A DNA stretch of 64,000 bases from Spirochaetales bacterium (GCA_003252395.1 QKEL01000008.1:248001-312000), one strand, 5' to 3'; numbered from the stretch's first letter, positions 55,480 through 64,000 are shown. Program-made: numbers and translations. The notes: generated from the letters alone by a model not told the origin.

Positions 55480-56283
55480 ATGTTGACACGAGCGGACAGC
55501 GCGAACTTTCTCAGGGAAAACGGCTACGGCGATTCGATCGTCTGCCTTCATTCTTCGTTTAAATCCCTGGGAGAGGTGGAAGGAGGCCCCGATTCCGTAA
55601 TCGACGGCTTCCTTGACGCGGGCTGCACCCTCCTCGTTCCGGCCTTTTATTACCTTTCGGTGACGGCCCCGACGGGCCGCAATTATTTCCGGAACGGGAT
55701 AGACTACGCGAACCGGACCTTCGACCCGCGCCCCTTTACCGGCGCCGCGGACCAGATTGACCCGTCCATGGGCATAATCCCGCGGAAGGTCCTGGAACGG
55801 CCCGAAACGGTTCGCTCCTCCCATCCCTGCAACGGCTTCGCGGCAATCGGGCCCCGGGCACGGGAACTCATGGAAGGACAGGACTACCTAAACGTGTATT
55901 CGGCCTACAAGCGGATTTTCGAAAGCGATTCGGAAGCGTGGATTTTCATGCTGGGGACCGCCCTCACGTCCTGTACCCCCATCCATTTCGCGGAGGAACG
56001 CTCGGGACGGGAACCCTTCAGGCGCTGGGCGGTCGCGGGGGACACGACGGTAGAAGTGCAGGCGGGAAGCTGTTCGGACGGTTTTTCGAATTTCGAGAAC
56101 GAACTGGTGGGAATGGACGAGCGTTTTAGCCTGGGCGAGTCGGTCCTGCGCGTTTTCGCCTTCCGCGCCTTCGTCGAGGCCGTTACCGAGATAATCCTCA
56201 CGAACCCGCGCATCTCCGCCTGCGATAACCCCCGGTGCCTTCGCTGCCCGGACATGATCGCCGGCGGCCCCATCCTCAGGTAA
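55480..56283 (+). CDS. AAC(3)-family N-acetyltransferase-like protein
   Basis: This 267-residue protein matches the aminoglycoside 3-N-acetyltransferase fold family: HSSFKSLGEVEGG near the N terminus, SSHPCNGFAAIGPRA in the middle and LGTALTSCTPIHFAEE. Family members transfer acetyl from acetyl-CoA to amino groups; many chromosomal copies do not confer resistance. A C-terminal CDNPRCLRC cluster suggests a bound metal. It follows the RluA gene by 24 bases with GGGGG upstream. Its stop abuts the stop of the convergent membrane protein gene with no spacer. Confidence 0.88.
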   Translation: MLTRADSANFLRENGYGDSIVCLHSSFKSLGEVEGGPDSVIDGFLDAGCTLLVPAFYYLSVTAPTGRNYFRNGIDYANRTFDPRPFTGAADQIDPSMGIIPRKVLERPETVRSSHPCNGFAAIGPRARELMEGQDYLNVYSAYKRIFESDSEAWIFMLGTALTSCTPIHFAEERSGREPFRRWAVAGDTTVEVQAGSCSDGFSNFENELVGMDERFSLGESVLRVFAFRAFVEAVTEIILTNPRISACDNPRCLRCPDMIAGGPILR

Positions 56284-57069
56284 TCAGTCCTTCCACGGAA
56301 AGATAAAGCTGCGGAAGCTCCTCGTCCCGACGGTTTCCTCGTCATCGGCGAGCAATTCCCCCCAGGGAACCTCCTTTCTCGCCTTGATGGGATCCAGTTC
56401 GGGGTGGCTTTCGAGCCAGTCGTACTTGTACAGGCGGAGGCGGAAGGCCTCGTTCTGGGCGAGCACGATCCCGCCGAATCCGGGGAGGAGGAACACGAGC
56501 ACCAGGGACAGGGCGCCCAGCACCAGGGAATACAGGAACATGAAAAGGGAAAAGCCGGGGTTGTCGAAGAAGATGATCAGGCACTTCTTCAGGGCCTTGC
56601 CGAAATTCGGCTCGAGCTGGGAGCGGATGGGCAAGAACCACTGTATCGAGAGCGCGAAGGCCACGGCGACCCAAAACATCAGCACGGCGAGGCCGAAGCC
56701 CAGGAGCGAGCCCAGGGAAAGATAATAGGGAATCGCGACGACGCACACGGTAATGGCGATCGCGATCACCGCGGCGAACAGGAATCCATGGAACAGGTTG
56801 GAGCGAAACGAGGCGAGAAAGTCCTTCGCGTTAAAGCTCTTGTAATCGGCCACCCGGGCCATCATCGACGAGACGGTCAGGAGCAACGCGCCCTCCAAAG
56901 AGGCCGCCACGGCAACGACCAGCAGGGACAGGGGAATAAAGAACGTGGTCGCGCCCGCAAGGTAAAAGCCGCCGAATCCGACGCCGAGCATGATTACGTT
57001 CAGGAGCATAATCTGCAAGAGATTATCCCAGCCGTCAAAAAAAGCCTTTTTGATGAAAAAACCGATCAT
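56284..57069 (-). CDS. Multi-pass membrane protein of unknown function
   Basis: This protein of about 261 residues has five to six membrane helices, including IMLLNVIMLGVGFGGFYLAG, FFIPLSLLVVAVAASLEGALLL, FLFAAVIAIAITVCVVAIPYYLSLGSLLGFGLAVLMFWV and FLYSLVLGALSLVLVFLLPG, and an acidic C-terminal tail. It recalls YesL/DUF624-like proteins of unknown role, but I do not assign it. The start at 57069 (MIGFFIKKAFF) has TACTAT 6 bases upstream and no Shine-Dalgarno. It is divergent from the nucleoside uptake operon. Confidence 0.78.
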   Translation of the reverse strand: MIGFFIKKAFFDGWDNLLQIMLLNVIMLGVGFGGFYLAGATTFFIPLSLLVVAVAASLEGALLLTVSSMMARVADYKSFNAKDFLASFRSNLFHGFLFAAVIAIAITVCVVAIPYYLSLGSLLGFGLAVLMFWVAVAFALSIQWFLPIRSQLEPNFGKALKKCLIIFFDNPGFSLFMFLYSLVLGALSLVLVFLLPGFGGIVLAQNEAFRLRLYKYDWLESHPELDPIKARKEVPWGELLADDEETVGTRSFRSFIFPWKD

Positions 57070-57134
57070 AAAACCATAGTAGCATAAGGACCCTTTTTTT
57101 ACTATATTCATCGTAGCGTAAGGAGCGTTTCGAT

Positions 57135-58181
57135 ATGAACAAAGTATTCAGGGGTACGGTCGCGGCCCTGCTCGCGGTCGCGTCCGTCGCGTTCGTCGCG
57201 GGATGCGCGAAAAAAGGGGCCGGCAACGCCGCTTCCGCCAGAAAGGGCGCCACGATAGCCGTCTTCGTTCCCGGCGTGGTTTCCGGCAGCCCGGTTTACG
57301 AAATGCTCGTGGCGGGAACGCAAAAAGCCGTGGCCGAATTCCCCTCAGCCAAGGTTCAGGTCATCGAGGCCGGCACGAATCAGGCCGAATGGGGCGACAA
57401 GCTCGTTTCGCTGGTCGCGGACGGTTCCTACGACCTGGTGATTACCTCCAATCCCGCCATGCCGGAAATAATCGCGCCGGTTGCGGAACGCTTCCCCGCC
57501 GTTCGCTTCATCGCCTTCGACGCGTGGTACCAAGGCAATCCCCGCATAACGACCTTCCGCTACAATCAGCGGGAACAGGCCTACGTCTCCGGCTTCATGG
57601 CGGCCCTCGTCGCCTCGGGAACCATGGAACACTCCCTCGGGACCAAAAAGATCGGCCTGATCGCGGGCCAGGAATACCCGGCGATGAACGATATTATCCT
57701 TCCCGGCTTCCTCGAGGGAGCCCGGGCGGTAGACGCCGGCTTCGAGGCCGATTTCCGCGTGGTGGGCAACTGGTACGACGCCACCAAGGGCGCGGAGCTC
57801 GCGAAATCCATGCATGCCGCCGGGGCGAGCGTGATTATGCCCATCGCCGGGGGGGCGAACCAGGGCGTTATCGCGGCGGCGAAGGACGAGCTCTTCTACG
57901 TCGCCTGGTTCGACGATAACGGCTACGCCAAGGCCCCGGGCCTGGTGATATCCAGCTCCGTCATGGCCCAGGAGCGCCTGGCCTACGAGAAAACAAAGGC
58001 ATGGCTCGACGGAAGCCTCGCGCAGGGCGTTCCCTCCACCGTCGGCATAGCGGACGGCTACGTCGATTTCGTCGCGAACGATCCCCTGTGGGTCGAGGCC
58101 GTTCCCGAGCCACTGAGGGTCCGTATGCTCGACCTACTGGGGCGCTTAAAGTCCGGCGACCTGAAGCTTCCGGTGGAATGA
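57135..58181 (+). CDS. BMP-family nucleoside-binding lipoprotein
   Basis: This 348-residue lipoprotein has lipobox FVAGC (lipidated cysteine 24) and the BMP/PnrA fold: IAVFVPGVVSGSPVYEML, YDLVITSNPAMPEIIAPVAERFP, NQREQAYVSGFMAA, KKIGLIAGQEYPAMN and the final SSVMAQERLAYEKTKAWLDG. Treponemal TmpC/PnrA proteins of this family bind purine nucleosides for import. It is the first gene of a four-gene ABC operon. AAGGAG lies before the ATG, and a -10 like TACTATATT is at about 57100. Confidence 0.93.
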   Translation: MNKVFRGTVAALLAVASVAFVAGCAKKGAGNAASARKGATIAVFVPGVVSGSPVYEMLVAGTQKAVAEFPSAKVQVIEAGTNQAEWGDKLVSLVADGSYDLVITSNPAMPEIIAPVAERFPAVRFIAFDAWYQGNPRITTFRYNQREQAYVSGFMAALVASGTMEHSLGTKKIGLIAGQEYPAMNDIILPGFLEGARAVDAGFEADFRVVGNWYDATKGAELAKSMHAAGASVIMPIAGGANQGVIAAAKDELFYVAWFDDNGYAKAPGLVISSSVMAQERLAYEKTKAWLDGSLAQGVPSTVGIADGYVDFVANDPLWVEAVPEPLRVRMLDLLGRLKSGDLKLPVE

Positions 58182-59710
58182 CTGACGCGCGGCCGACTGA
58201 CCGGCGCCTGGAACTTCGGGGAATCGCCAAGACCTACGAGACCCCCGACGGGAATTCGGTTCACCGGTTTACGGCCCTCCGCGACGTTAACCTGACCTTC
58301 CGAACGGGTTGCATCCATACGGTCCTCGGCGAGAACGGCGCCGGGAAATCCACCCTCATGCACGTTATCTCCGGCCTGGTTTCGCCCAGCGAGGGAAGCC
58401 TCGCCCTGGACGGGGAGCCCCTCTCGTTCGCGAATTCCGCCGACGCCATCCGTTCGGGGATCGCCATGGTACACCAGCGCCCGCGCCTGGCGGACGGCCT
58501 CACCGTCCTCGAAAACGCCCTCGTCGGGCTGCCCGGACCGCTCGCGCGCCGGAAGGAACGGGGGCGCCGGCTTGAGGCCCTGGCCGCCGATTGGGATATA
58601 CCCATCAAGCTTCGGGAGCTCGCCCAAAACCTGTCCCCGGCGGGGCGTCTTCGCGCGGCCTTGCTTTCGGCCCTCTTCAGAAACCCCGATTTCCTCGTTC
58701 TCGACGAACCCACGTCGGTCCTTGCCCCGGAAGACCGGGAGCTTTTTTTGGCCGCCGTTCGCCGGGGCTCGAGGCGCGAATTGGGCGTTATCCTCATCAC
58801 CCACAAACTCGACGAAGCGCTCCGCTGGTCCGACCGGATCACGGTGCTTCGGCACGGATCGGTCGTCTTCGACGCGGATTCTCCCGGCGAAGGCGGTGCG
58901 CCCGCCGTGACTCGGGAACGGCTCGCCGCCCTCCTTGACCCCGTCGAGACGGGCACCGCCCCGGAACCGCTCCCGCGCGAGCGGCAAGCGCCGGAACGGC
59001 ATCGTTCACCCTACGGGTTACGGGCCGAGAACCTGGCGGCGACGCCGAAAAACCGGGACCCGTTGCGGGGGGTATCCTTTGTCGCGCGATCCGGGGCCAT
59101 TACCGGCATTTTCGGGGCTCCCGGCAGCGGACTGAAAACCCTGGAAGACCTGCTCACGGGCATGTTGGGCGGCGGAGACGGTAGCCTCTATCTCGAGGCC
59201 GCACAGCCCTCCCCCGGCGGGGTTACGGCCAAACGCTTTCACGCGGCCGCCCTCTCGCCCCGCGAACTCCGTAACGCGGGCATCGCCTTCGTTCCGTCAA
59301 ACCGCGCGTATCGGGGATCCGATCCCGCCCTTACCGCGGCGGACGTGCTGCTTCCGTATCGCCAGGAAGCCTTTCTCCGCGATCCAAGGGCCGAAACGCG
59401 GTACGTGACGGAAACCCTGGAAGCCGAGCGGGTAGAGGCCCTGCCCTCGCGGGGCGCCCATACCCTTTCGGGCGGCCAGCTGCAGCGCCTTATCGTGGCG
59501 CGGGAACTGGAAGGGAATCCGGCGGTACTCATTCTCGCGGAACCGGAGTGGGGTCTGGACCTGAAAAGCGTCGCGATCCTTCGGGAACGACTCCGGGCCG
59601 CCGCGGACGGGGGAACCGCCGTGCTCATCCTCACCGACGCCCCCGATTCCATGCATGACCGCGATTTTTATGACGCGATTTATACCCTGAGGGAAGGTGC
59701 CTTGCCATGA
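58178..59710 (+). CDS. Nucleoside/sugar-type ABC transporter ATP-binding protein (two ATPase domains)
   Basis: This 510-residue protein carries two ATPase domains. Domain 1 (10-250) has Walker A GENGAGKST (51-59) and Walker B LVLDEPTS, but its signature is LSPAGRL instead of LSVGQQQ. Domain 2 (280-510) has LSGGQLQR but a degenerate Walker A, GAPGSGLKT, with Leu in place of the Lys. The two good halves would form one active site and the two degraded halves one dead site. It powers import by the two permeases downstream. The ATG overlaps the BMP gene stop by 4 bases. Confidence 0.92.
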   Translation: MTDARPTDRRLELRGIAKTYETPDGNSVHRFTALRDVNLTFRTGCIHTVLGENGAGKSTLMHVISGLVSPSEGSLALDGEPLSFANSADAIRSGIAMVHQRPRLADGLTVLENALVGLPGPLARRKERGRRLEALAADWDIPIKLRELAQNLSPAGRLRAALLSALFRNPDFLVLDEPTSVLAPEDRELFLAAVRRGSRRELGVILITHKLDEALRWSDRITVLRHGSVVFDADSPGEGGAPAVTRERLAALLDPVETGTAPEPLPRERQAPERHRSPYGLRAENLAATPKNRDPLRGVSFVARSGAITGIFGAPGSGLKTLEDLLTGMLGGGDGSLYLEAAQPSPGGVTAKRFHAAALSPRELRNAGIAFVPSNRAYRGSDPALTAADVLLPYRQEAFLRDPRAETRYVTETLEAERVEALPSRGAHTLSGGQLQRLIVARELEGNPAVLILAEPEWGLDLKSVAILRERLRAAADGGTAVLILTDAPDSMHDRDFYDAIYTLREGALP

Positions 59711-60807
59711 AAACGATCCTTCGCCGGGCCCTGAAGCCCGCCATTCCCTTTCTCCTGACCTTTGCCGCCGCGCTGGCTGTCATCGTTCCCATTCTTGCCC
59801 TGTCCGCCGACGATCCAAAAGCGGCCCTCGTCGCCTTTTTAGCGAAACCCTTCTCTTCCTGGTGGTATTTTGGGAATACGCTCAATATGGCCGCACTCTA
59901 TATACTTGCGGGAACGGGATCGGCGCTCGCCCTGCGCGCGGGGACCTTTAACCTCGGGGGCGAAGCCCAAATTTACGCGGCCGCCCTCGCGGCGGCGATC
60001 GCCATTCCCGAAACCGCATCGCGCTTCCCGGCCGAGTCAGCCCTTTCCCCCTGGGTCGCCCTCGTCGCGGGCCTTGCCGCAGCCGTGGCCGTGGGCGGCC
60101 TCTTGGGTTTTCTCCCCGGCTTTCTTCGAGCAAAACGGGGCACCAGCGAGCTTTTGTCCTCGTTCCTTCTGTCCGCCGCCTGCGTGCCCGTGGTCGATTA
60201 TCTAGTCGTCGGGCCCTTCCGTGACGGCGCGAACAATCTGGTCGCAACCCGGATACTCCCCGAGTCCGCCCGGCTCGCGCCCTTCGCGGCCCCGTCGTAT
60301 CTCAACGCCTCGTTTCCCGCGGCCCTCGCCGTCGCCCTGGCCGCGGCCTTCTTTCTCGGCCGTACCGGTCCCGGTTTCAAATACCGCGTTTCCGGGACGG
60401 CGCGGGAATTCGCCAAGTTCGCGGGGTATCCGGTGGGCTTCGTCGCGGCGGCCGGCATGACCCTATCGGGCGCCCTCCACGGGGCCACGGGTTTCGTCGC
60501 CGTGGCCGGCACCTGGTACCGCTGCCATCAGGGCTTCTCCGCGGGCATGGGCTGGAGCGCCCTCGCGGTGGCCCTCATGGCGAAAAGCGAGCCCCTGGCG
60601 GTGATCCCCGCCGCCTTCCTGCTCGCCTGGCTGCAAAGCGCCAGCGCGGCCGCCATGCTTTCCACCCGACTCGGTTTCGACGCGACCTCGCTCATTCAGG
60701 CCGTGATTTTCCTCGTGGTCTCCGCCCGTGCGTTGCCCCGGCTCGGCATACCCCTGCCTCGGTTCAGCCCCAAGTCGGAGCGCGGGCGCGCGGGAGGCCG
60801 ACCGTGA
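59707..60807 (+). CDS. ABC transporter permease, BMP/nucleoside type (first)
   Basis: This 366-residue inner-membrane permease has about nine to ten helices and the family block GTGSALALRAGTFNLGGEAQIYAAALAA. Later helices include KYRVSGTAREFAKFAGYPVGF, the loop that contacts the ATPase. With the next gene it forms the membrane channel for purine nucleoside uptake. It overlaps both neighbours by 4 bases (ATGA), so translation of the operon is tightly coupled. Confidence 0.93.
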   Translation: MKTILRRALKPAIPFLLTFAAALAVIVPILALSADDPKAALVAFLAKPFSSWWYFGNTLNMAALYILAGTGSALALRAGTFNLGGEAQIYAAALAAAIAIPETASRFPAESALSPWVALVAGLAAAVAVGGLLGFLPGFLRAKRGTSELLSSFLLSAACVPVVDYLVVGPFRDGANNLVATRILPESARLAPFAAPSYLNASFPAALAVALAAAFFLGRTGPGFKYRVSGTAREFAKFAGYPVGFVAAAGMTLSGALHGATGFVAVAGTWYRCHQGFSAGMGWSALAVALMAKSEPLAVIPAAFLLAWLQSASAAAMLSTRLGFDATSLIQAVIFLVVSARALPRLGIPLPRFSPKSERGRAGGRP

Positions 60808-61667
60808 ACGAAACCCTGCGCGCGGCCTTCGACTTCTCGCTTATCGTCCTCGCCTCCTCGGCGCCCATCCTTTTCGCGGCCCTCGGGGCCCTTGTCACGG
60901 AATACGCGGGCGTGCTGGCCGTCTTCATGGACGGGGCGATCACCCTCTCGGGATTCCTCTGCGTCGCGCTCGCCATGGCGACGGGCAGCCCCGTTGCCGG
61001 CTTTGCACTTTCGGCCGCGATCGTGGTTCTCCTGATGGGGCTCATAGCCGTCTTTACCGAAAAAACCGGGGCCAACCCCTTCCTCACCGGGCTCGCGGTG
61101 AACTTCCTTTCCCAGGGCCTGACCTCGCTCTTGTCCGTCGCCTTTTTCGGCACCCGGGGCGTCATTCCCCTGGAAACGGCGGGCTTCGGCCATTGGTCCG
61201 GAAATTTCCCGGCCGTTCCCGCCGCCTTCCTCCTGGTTCCGCTCGTGAGCCTGCTTCTCCGCCATACCTCGCCGGGAATAATCCTGCGGGTTACCGGCAG
61301 CGCGCCCGATCTCCTGGTCTCCCGCGGCATTCGCCCTTCCCGCTATCGGACCCTCTCCTGGTGCGTCGCCGCCTTATTCGCCTCTTGCGCGGGCGCGTCC
61401 CTGGCCTTCAATTTGGGGGCCTTCACGCCCGGTCTCAGCGCCGGCCGCGGGTGGACCGCCCTGGCTGCGGTGTATCTCGGGTACAAGAAGCCCTTTCCCG
61501 TCGCGCTGGCGGTAATCGTCTTCGCCGCCGCCAACCACGTTTCCAACGGCCTCCAAGGCGCCGGGGCGGTTCCCGCGACCGTGATACTCGGTCTTCCCTA
61601 TGCCCTGGCCCTCGTCGCCTTCATTCTGATTCCCGCGAAGATCGCCAACGCGCCGGGGTCGTCATAG
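60804..61667 (+). CDS. ABC transporter permease, BMP/nucleoside type (second)
   Basis: This 287-residue inner-membrane permease has about eight helices, with the family blocks GALVTEYAGVLAVFMDGAITLSGF and TGLAVNFLSQGLTSL and the C-terminal GLPYALALVAFILI. It partners the longer permease encoded upstream. The C-terminal end is followed by no obvious plus-strand T-run, so the operon end is unclear. The start overlaps the upstream gene by 4 bases. Confidence 0.92.
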   Translation: MNETLRAAFDFSLIVLASSAPILFAALGALVTEYAGVLAVFMDGAITLSGFLCVALAMATGSPVAGFALSAAIVVLLMGLIAVFTEKTGANPFLTGLAVNFLSQGLTSLLSVAFFGTRGVIPLETAGFGHWSGNFPAVPAAFLLVPLVSLLLRHTSPGIILRVTGSAPDLLVSRGIRPSRYRTLSWCVAALFASCAGASLAFNLGAFTPGLSAGRGWTALAAVYLGYKKPFPVALAVIVFAAANHVSNGLQGAGAVPATVILGLPYALALVAFILIPAKIANAPGSS

Positions 61668-61701
61668 CGTTTCGCCCCGATTCGCGCTCGCCTCCGCTCA
61701 T

Positions 61702-61738
61702 AAAAAAAAAGCCCGGAAGGCGAACGGCGCTTCCGGGC
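61702..61738 (-). terminator. Terminator of lysS
   Basis: A 9-base-pair stem (61711-61719 with 61730-61738) closes a 10-base loop. The A9 run on the left reads as T9 on the minus strand. It lies 26 bases after the lysS stop. Confidence 0.85.
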
Positions 61739-61763
61739 GATGCGGGCATACTGCTACATGGTA

Positions 61764-63341
61764 TCAATACACGGACAGAATCCTCAGTAGCCGTTCCTTC
61801 CCGATGATTTTCATGAACGAGGCGAGCCGGGGACCCTGGTCCTTGGCGATCAGGGCCTGGTAGGTGGCCGTGAACAGGGCCTTCGCCTCGATTCCGCATT
61901 CGGTCGCGACGGCGTAGCACAGCTCCGAGAGGCCCTTTTCGTCCACGTCGTCCATCTTGGGAAGCACGGCGTCGCGGATCTTTATCACCGCTTCCAGCGC
62001 CGCGCCGCTTATGTCGGCCTTGGAACCGTCGTGTCGCAGGGCAAAGCGGAAGTCCTCGGGCGCGCATTCGGTAATCCAGTACCAGGCGCAGGCGGCGCGG
62101 GTCTTAAGCCGGTCGAGCTGCGCTTCCTTTACGTCCGGAAGGCCCGCGATCGCCGCTTCCACGTCGCCGTCGTTGGTTTGGAGCAGGTTGCACAAATGGC
62201 GGAAGGGAATCTGGTAGGACGCGCAGGGCGGCATGCCTTCCGCCTGGGAAAGCTCGTAAATCCGCCTTTCCTTCTCGAATACCTCTTCGTTTTTCGCCTT
62301 CTCGAGGCCCCAGGCGATTCGCTCGGTCTTGTCGTAGTCCTCGTAAATCTTGATCACGTCCAGGTCAAAGCTGATCGTAAACTCGGTATTCGGCCGGGTT
62401 CCCGCGAACAGGTACCGCGCGATCTCGGGTTGGTACACCCGGAGCACGTCGGGCAGGTCCACGACCTTTCCCTTCGACGACGACATCTTCCCGGGCGTGC
62501 CCTTGATGCCGATGAAATCGTAGCGGAAGGAAACCGGCGCAGGCCAGCCGTACACCTCGTCGGCGACGTGGCGGGCCGTGTCGAAGGAACCGCCCTGGGA
62601 ATGGTGGTCCTTGCCCGCGGGCTCGAACACGGTCTTTTCGTGCTTCCAGCGCATGGGCCAATCCACGCGCCAGCCGAGCTTAATGCCCTTTGCGGTACGC
62701 AGGTCCACGGTATCGCGGTGCCCGCACTCGCACGAATAGGTCACGCCCCACTCCCCGTCCCAGCCCTCGATCGCCGTGGTATCGCGGTTGCATTCGTCGC
62801 AAAACGCGGAGATCGGCCAGTATTCGCCGGTCATCTTGTGGCCTTCGTCGCGGTAGCGGTTGAGGATATCCTTGAGCTTGTCCCGGTTTTCCAACGCGGT
62901 TTTCATGCCCTCGGCGTACGTACCGGCACGGTACCGCTCGCTCTGATACAGGAATTCGGGGTGGATGCCGACCTTGGGCAGCATGGATTCCACGTCCACC
63001 TCGTGGTGGCGGGCGTAACTGGCGTCGCGGCCGAAGGGATCGGGCACCATGGTGATCGGGAATCGGAGGTGTTTTTCGAGAATTTCCTGATTGGGCATAT
63101 TGACGGGGACTTTTCGGAACACGTCATAATCGTCCCAGGAATAGATGAAGCGAACCTTTTTGCCGCGCGAGCGCAGGGCCCGAACCACGAGGTCCACGGA
63201 AATGATTTCGCGGAAATTGCCGATATGCACGGTTCCGGAGGGGGTAATTCCGGACGCGCACGTATACACGTCCAGATCGCCCCGCTCGCGGATAATCTTG
63301 TCGGCGGTTTGGTCCGCCCAATGGGAAAGCTTTACGTCCAT
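61764..63341 (-). CDS. lysS: Lysyl-tRNA synthetase, class I
   Basis: This enzyme of about 525 residues is the class I LysRS found in archaea, spirochaetes and some alphaproteobacteria, unlike the class II enzyme of most bacteria. The class I motifs are TPSGTVHIGNFRE (HIGN at 39-42) and KMSSSKG near residue 290. Zinc-type cysteines occur in FCDECNRD and YSCECGHRD, and the C-terminal helical anticodon domain is present. It charges tRNA-Lys. The start at 63341 (MDVKLSHWADQ) is chosen because the fold begins there and a TTGTCC-N17-TATACT promoter ends 10 bases upstream. Confidence 0.97.
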   Translation of the reverse strand: MDVKLSHWADQTADKIIRERGDLDVYTCASGITPSGTVHIGNFREIISVDLVVRALRSRGKKVRFIYSWDDYDVFRKVPVNMPNQEILEKHLRFPITMVPDPFGRDASYARHHEVDVESMLPKVGIHPEFLYQSERYRAGTYAEGMKTALENRDKLKDILNRYRDEGHKMTGEYWPISAFCDECNRDTTAIEGWDGEWGVTYSCECGHRDTVDLRTAKGIKLGWRVDWPMRWKHEKTVFEPAGKDHHSQGGSFDTARHVADEVYGWPAPVSFRYDFIGIKGTPGKMSSSKGKVVDLPDVLRVYQPEIARYLFAGTRPNTEFTISFDLDVIKIYEDYDKTERIAWGLEKAKNEEVFEKERRIYELSQAEGMPPCASYQIPFRHLCNLLQTNDGDVEAAIAGLPDVKEAQLDRLKTRAACAWYWITECAPEDFRFALRHDGSKADISGAALEAVIKIRDAVLPKMDDVDEKGLSELCYAVATECGIEAKALFTATYQALIAKDQGPRLASFMKIIGKERLLRILSVY

Positions 63342-63380
63342 AATGCCCCGCAGTATACCGGATTGGGGGCGCATGGACAA
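63342..63380 (-). promoter_or_regulatory. Predicted near-leaderless promoter of lysS
   Basis: The minus-strand -35 TTGTCC (63375-63380) and -10 TATACT (63352-63357) are 17 bases apart. Ten bases lie between the -10 and the ATG, giving a leader of about 3 bases. A GGGG close to the ATG may add weak ribosome binding. Confidence 0.5.
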
Positions 63381-63389
63381 TAAGCGGCC

Positions 63390-64000
63390 TTACTCCCCGG
63401 CTTTCTCCTCGGCTTTCTCCTCGGCCTTCTCCTCGGCTTTCTCCTCGGCTTTCTCCTGGAAGGGCAGGCTTTTTATGAAAACGGGAGAAAGAACGGCTTC
63501 TTCGCCGAAATTCTTGGCGAAATATTCCTTTGCCGCGTCGAGTTCGTCGATCCGGACCGGTTTTTCCGCCGCAAACTGATAGCCCTCGACGTTATACACG
63601 AAGGTTCCCAAATAGACGTACCGAACGTCGCCGGGCACGATGAACTCGCCTGAAAGGGGAAGCATAACGCGGAAGGTGTCGACTCCGCCCGGATTGTACA
63701 GAATGCCGTCCAGCACGATTTTCCGCTCCCCGGTCAACGTCGCGTTGGCGATATAAAAGGGCGCGCTCCCCGAGATTTCGGTATATTCGAAATCCCGCCA
63801 GGTATTATTCAAATACAGGGTAAGGGAATTTTCCGGTTTTGCGGTTTGCTTGTCCTTGCCCGCGCCCTCCGGGTTTAGAATCGCGGCGTACTCGCCGTAG
63901 AACGCGGCGTTCGCCTCGGGATTCACGACGACCCGGTACAGCATGACGAGGTCGTTGCTTTTTTTGCCGAACAAATCGAGGGCATGCGCGCTCGTCGCGA
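63390..64000 (-). CDS. Secreted protein of unknown function, C-terminal part (runs off the window)
   Basis: The frame is open to the window edge. It starts within an ATSAHALDLF segment that could be a signal peptide cleavage region, so only the N terminus may be missing. The visible part of about 200 residues is beta-rich (MLYRVVVNPEANAAFYGEY, NSLTLYLNNTWRDFEYTEI, GDVRYVYLGTFVYNVEGY). It ends in tandem EKAE units. No family is recognised. A TTG at 63974 could serve as an internal start but has no clear support. Confidence 0.6.
   Translation of the reverse strand, partial: ATSAHALDLFGKKSNDLVMLYRVVVNPEANAAFYGEYAAILNPEGAGKDKQTAKPENSLTLYLNNTWRDFEYTEISGSAPFYIANATLTGERKIVLDGILYNPGGVDTFRVMLPLSGEFIVPGDVRYVYLGTFVYNVEGYQFAAEKPVRIDELDAAKEYFAKNFGEEAVLSPVFIKSLPFQEKAEEKAEEKAEEKAEEKAGE
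63393..63454 (-). repeat. 12-base tandem repeat encoding EKAE units
   Basis: About five copies of a 12-base unit encode (EKAE)n at the C terminus of the secreted protein. One copy carries a silent C-for-T change. The unit length is a multiple of three, so copy-number changes keep the frame. Confidence 0.85.

Overview
The window is about 64 kb of GC-rich chromosome, and nearly every base belongs to a housekeeping or metabolic gene. Gene content suggests a spirochaete, probably a high-GC relative of Treponema. The pointers are HPr and HPr kinase with no PTS enzymes nearby, a class I lysyl-tRNA synthetase, a CBS/DHH-type manganese pyrophosphatase, type III glutamine synthetase, a BMP-type (PnrA/TmpC-like) nucleoside ABC operon, spirochaete-like lipoboxes and a DUF1015 gene. 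This placement is inferred from gene content; no 16S rRNA gene is present. I saw no insertion sequence, prophage, integrase or CRISPR array.

Layout. 1-4086 (minus) is a regulatory cluster: rpoN, hpf, hprK, ptsH and the first part of an NtrY-like sensor kinase. 4187-7905 (plus) holds a DUF1015 gene, a PilZ protein and a 491-residue protein that I read as a diverged RelA/SpoT-type synthetase fold. 8020-16398 holds tRNA-Leu(CAA), a DUF2721 membrane protein, type III glutamine synthetase, a GH18 protein, a uracil permease, a cysteine-cluster protein and a chemoreceptor. 16543-23704 (minus) is gltD-gltB (with glutamine synthetase this gives GS-GOGAT) and an AraC/GyrI-like regulator. 23794-32386 holds a phosphoesterase, a lipoprotein, a Na/phosphate transporter, an MBL hydrolase, a membrane protein, a DbpA-type RNA-binding protein, a UPF0158-GNAT fusion, enolase and ClpP. 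32424-39146 is alpha-glucan use: a giant debranching enzyme-pullulanase fusion and a divergent neopullulanase. 39180-46307 holds a flavodoxin and a MarR-TolC-ABC-ABC-HlyD export operon. 46497-51260 holds cell-envelope proteins (two lipoproteins, two outer-membrane proteins). 51287-57069 holds mazG, pth, pyrophosphatase, an RluA-type pseudouridine synthase, an AAC(3)-like enzyme and a membrane protein. 57135-61667 is a complete BMP lipoprotein/ABC nucleoside uptake operon. 61764-64000 is lysS and the C-terminal part of a secreted protein.

Themes. Carbon (HPr/HprK, alpha-glucan enzymes, enolase) and nitrogen (sigma-54, NtrY-like kinase, GS, GOGAT) functions share the window. Genes within operons usually have a clear Shine-Dalgarno or an ATGA overlap. 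In contrast, many genes that start a transcription unit have no Shine-Dalgarno and carry a -10 box only 5-13 bases before the ATG, several with a well-spaced -35. This predicts leaderless or nearly leaderless mRNAs and is the most striking window-wide pattern. The most interesting single locus is the PilZ plus RelA/SpoT-like pair at 5578-7905, a possible link between c-di-GMP sensing and an unrecognised nucleotidyltransferase-fold protein.
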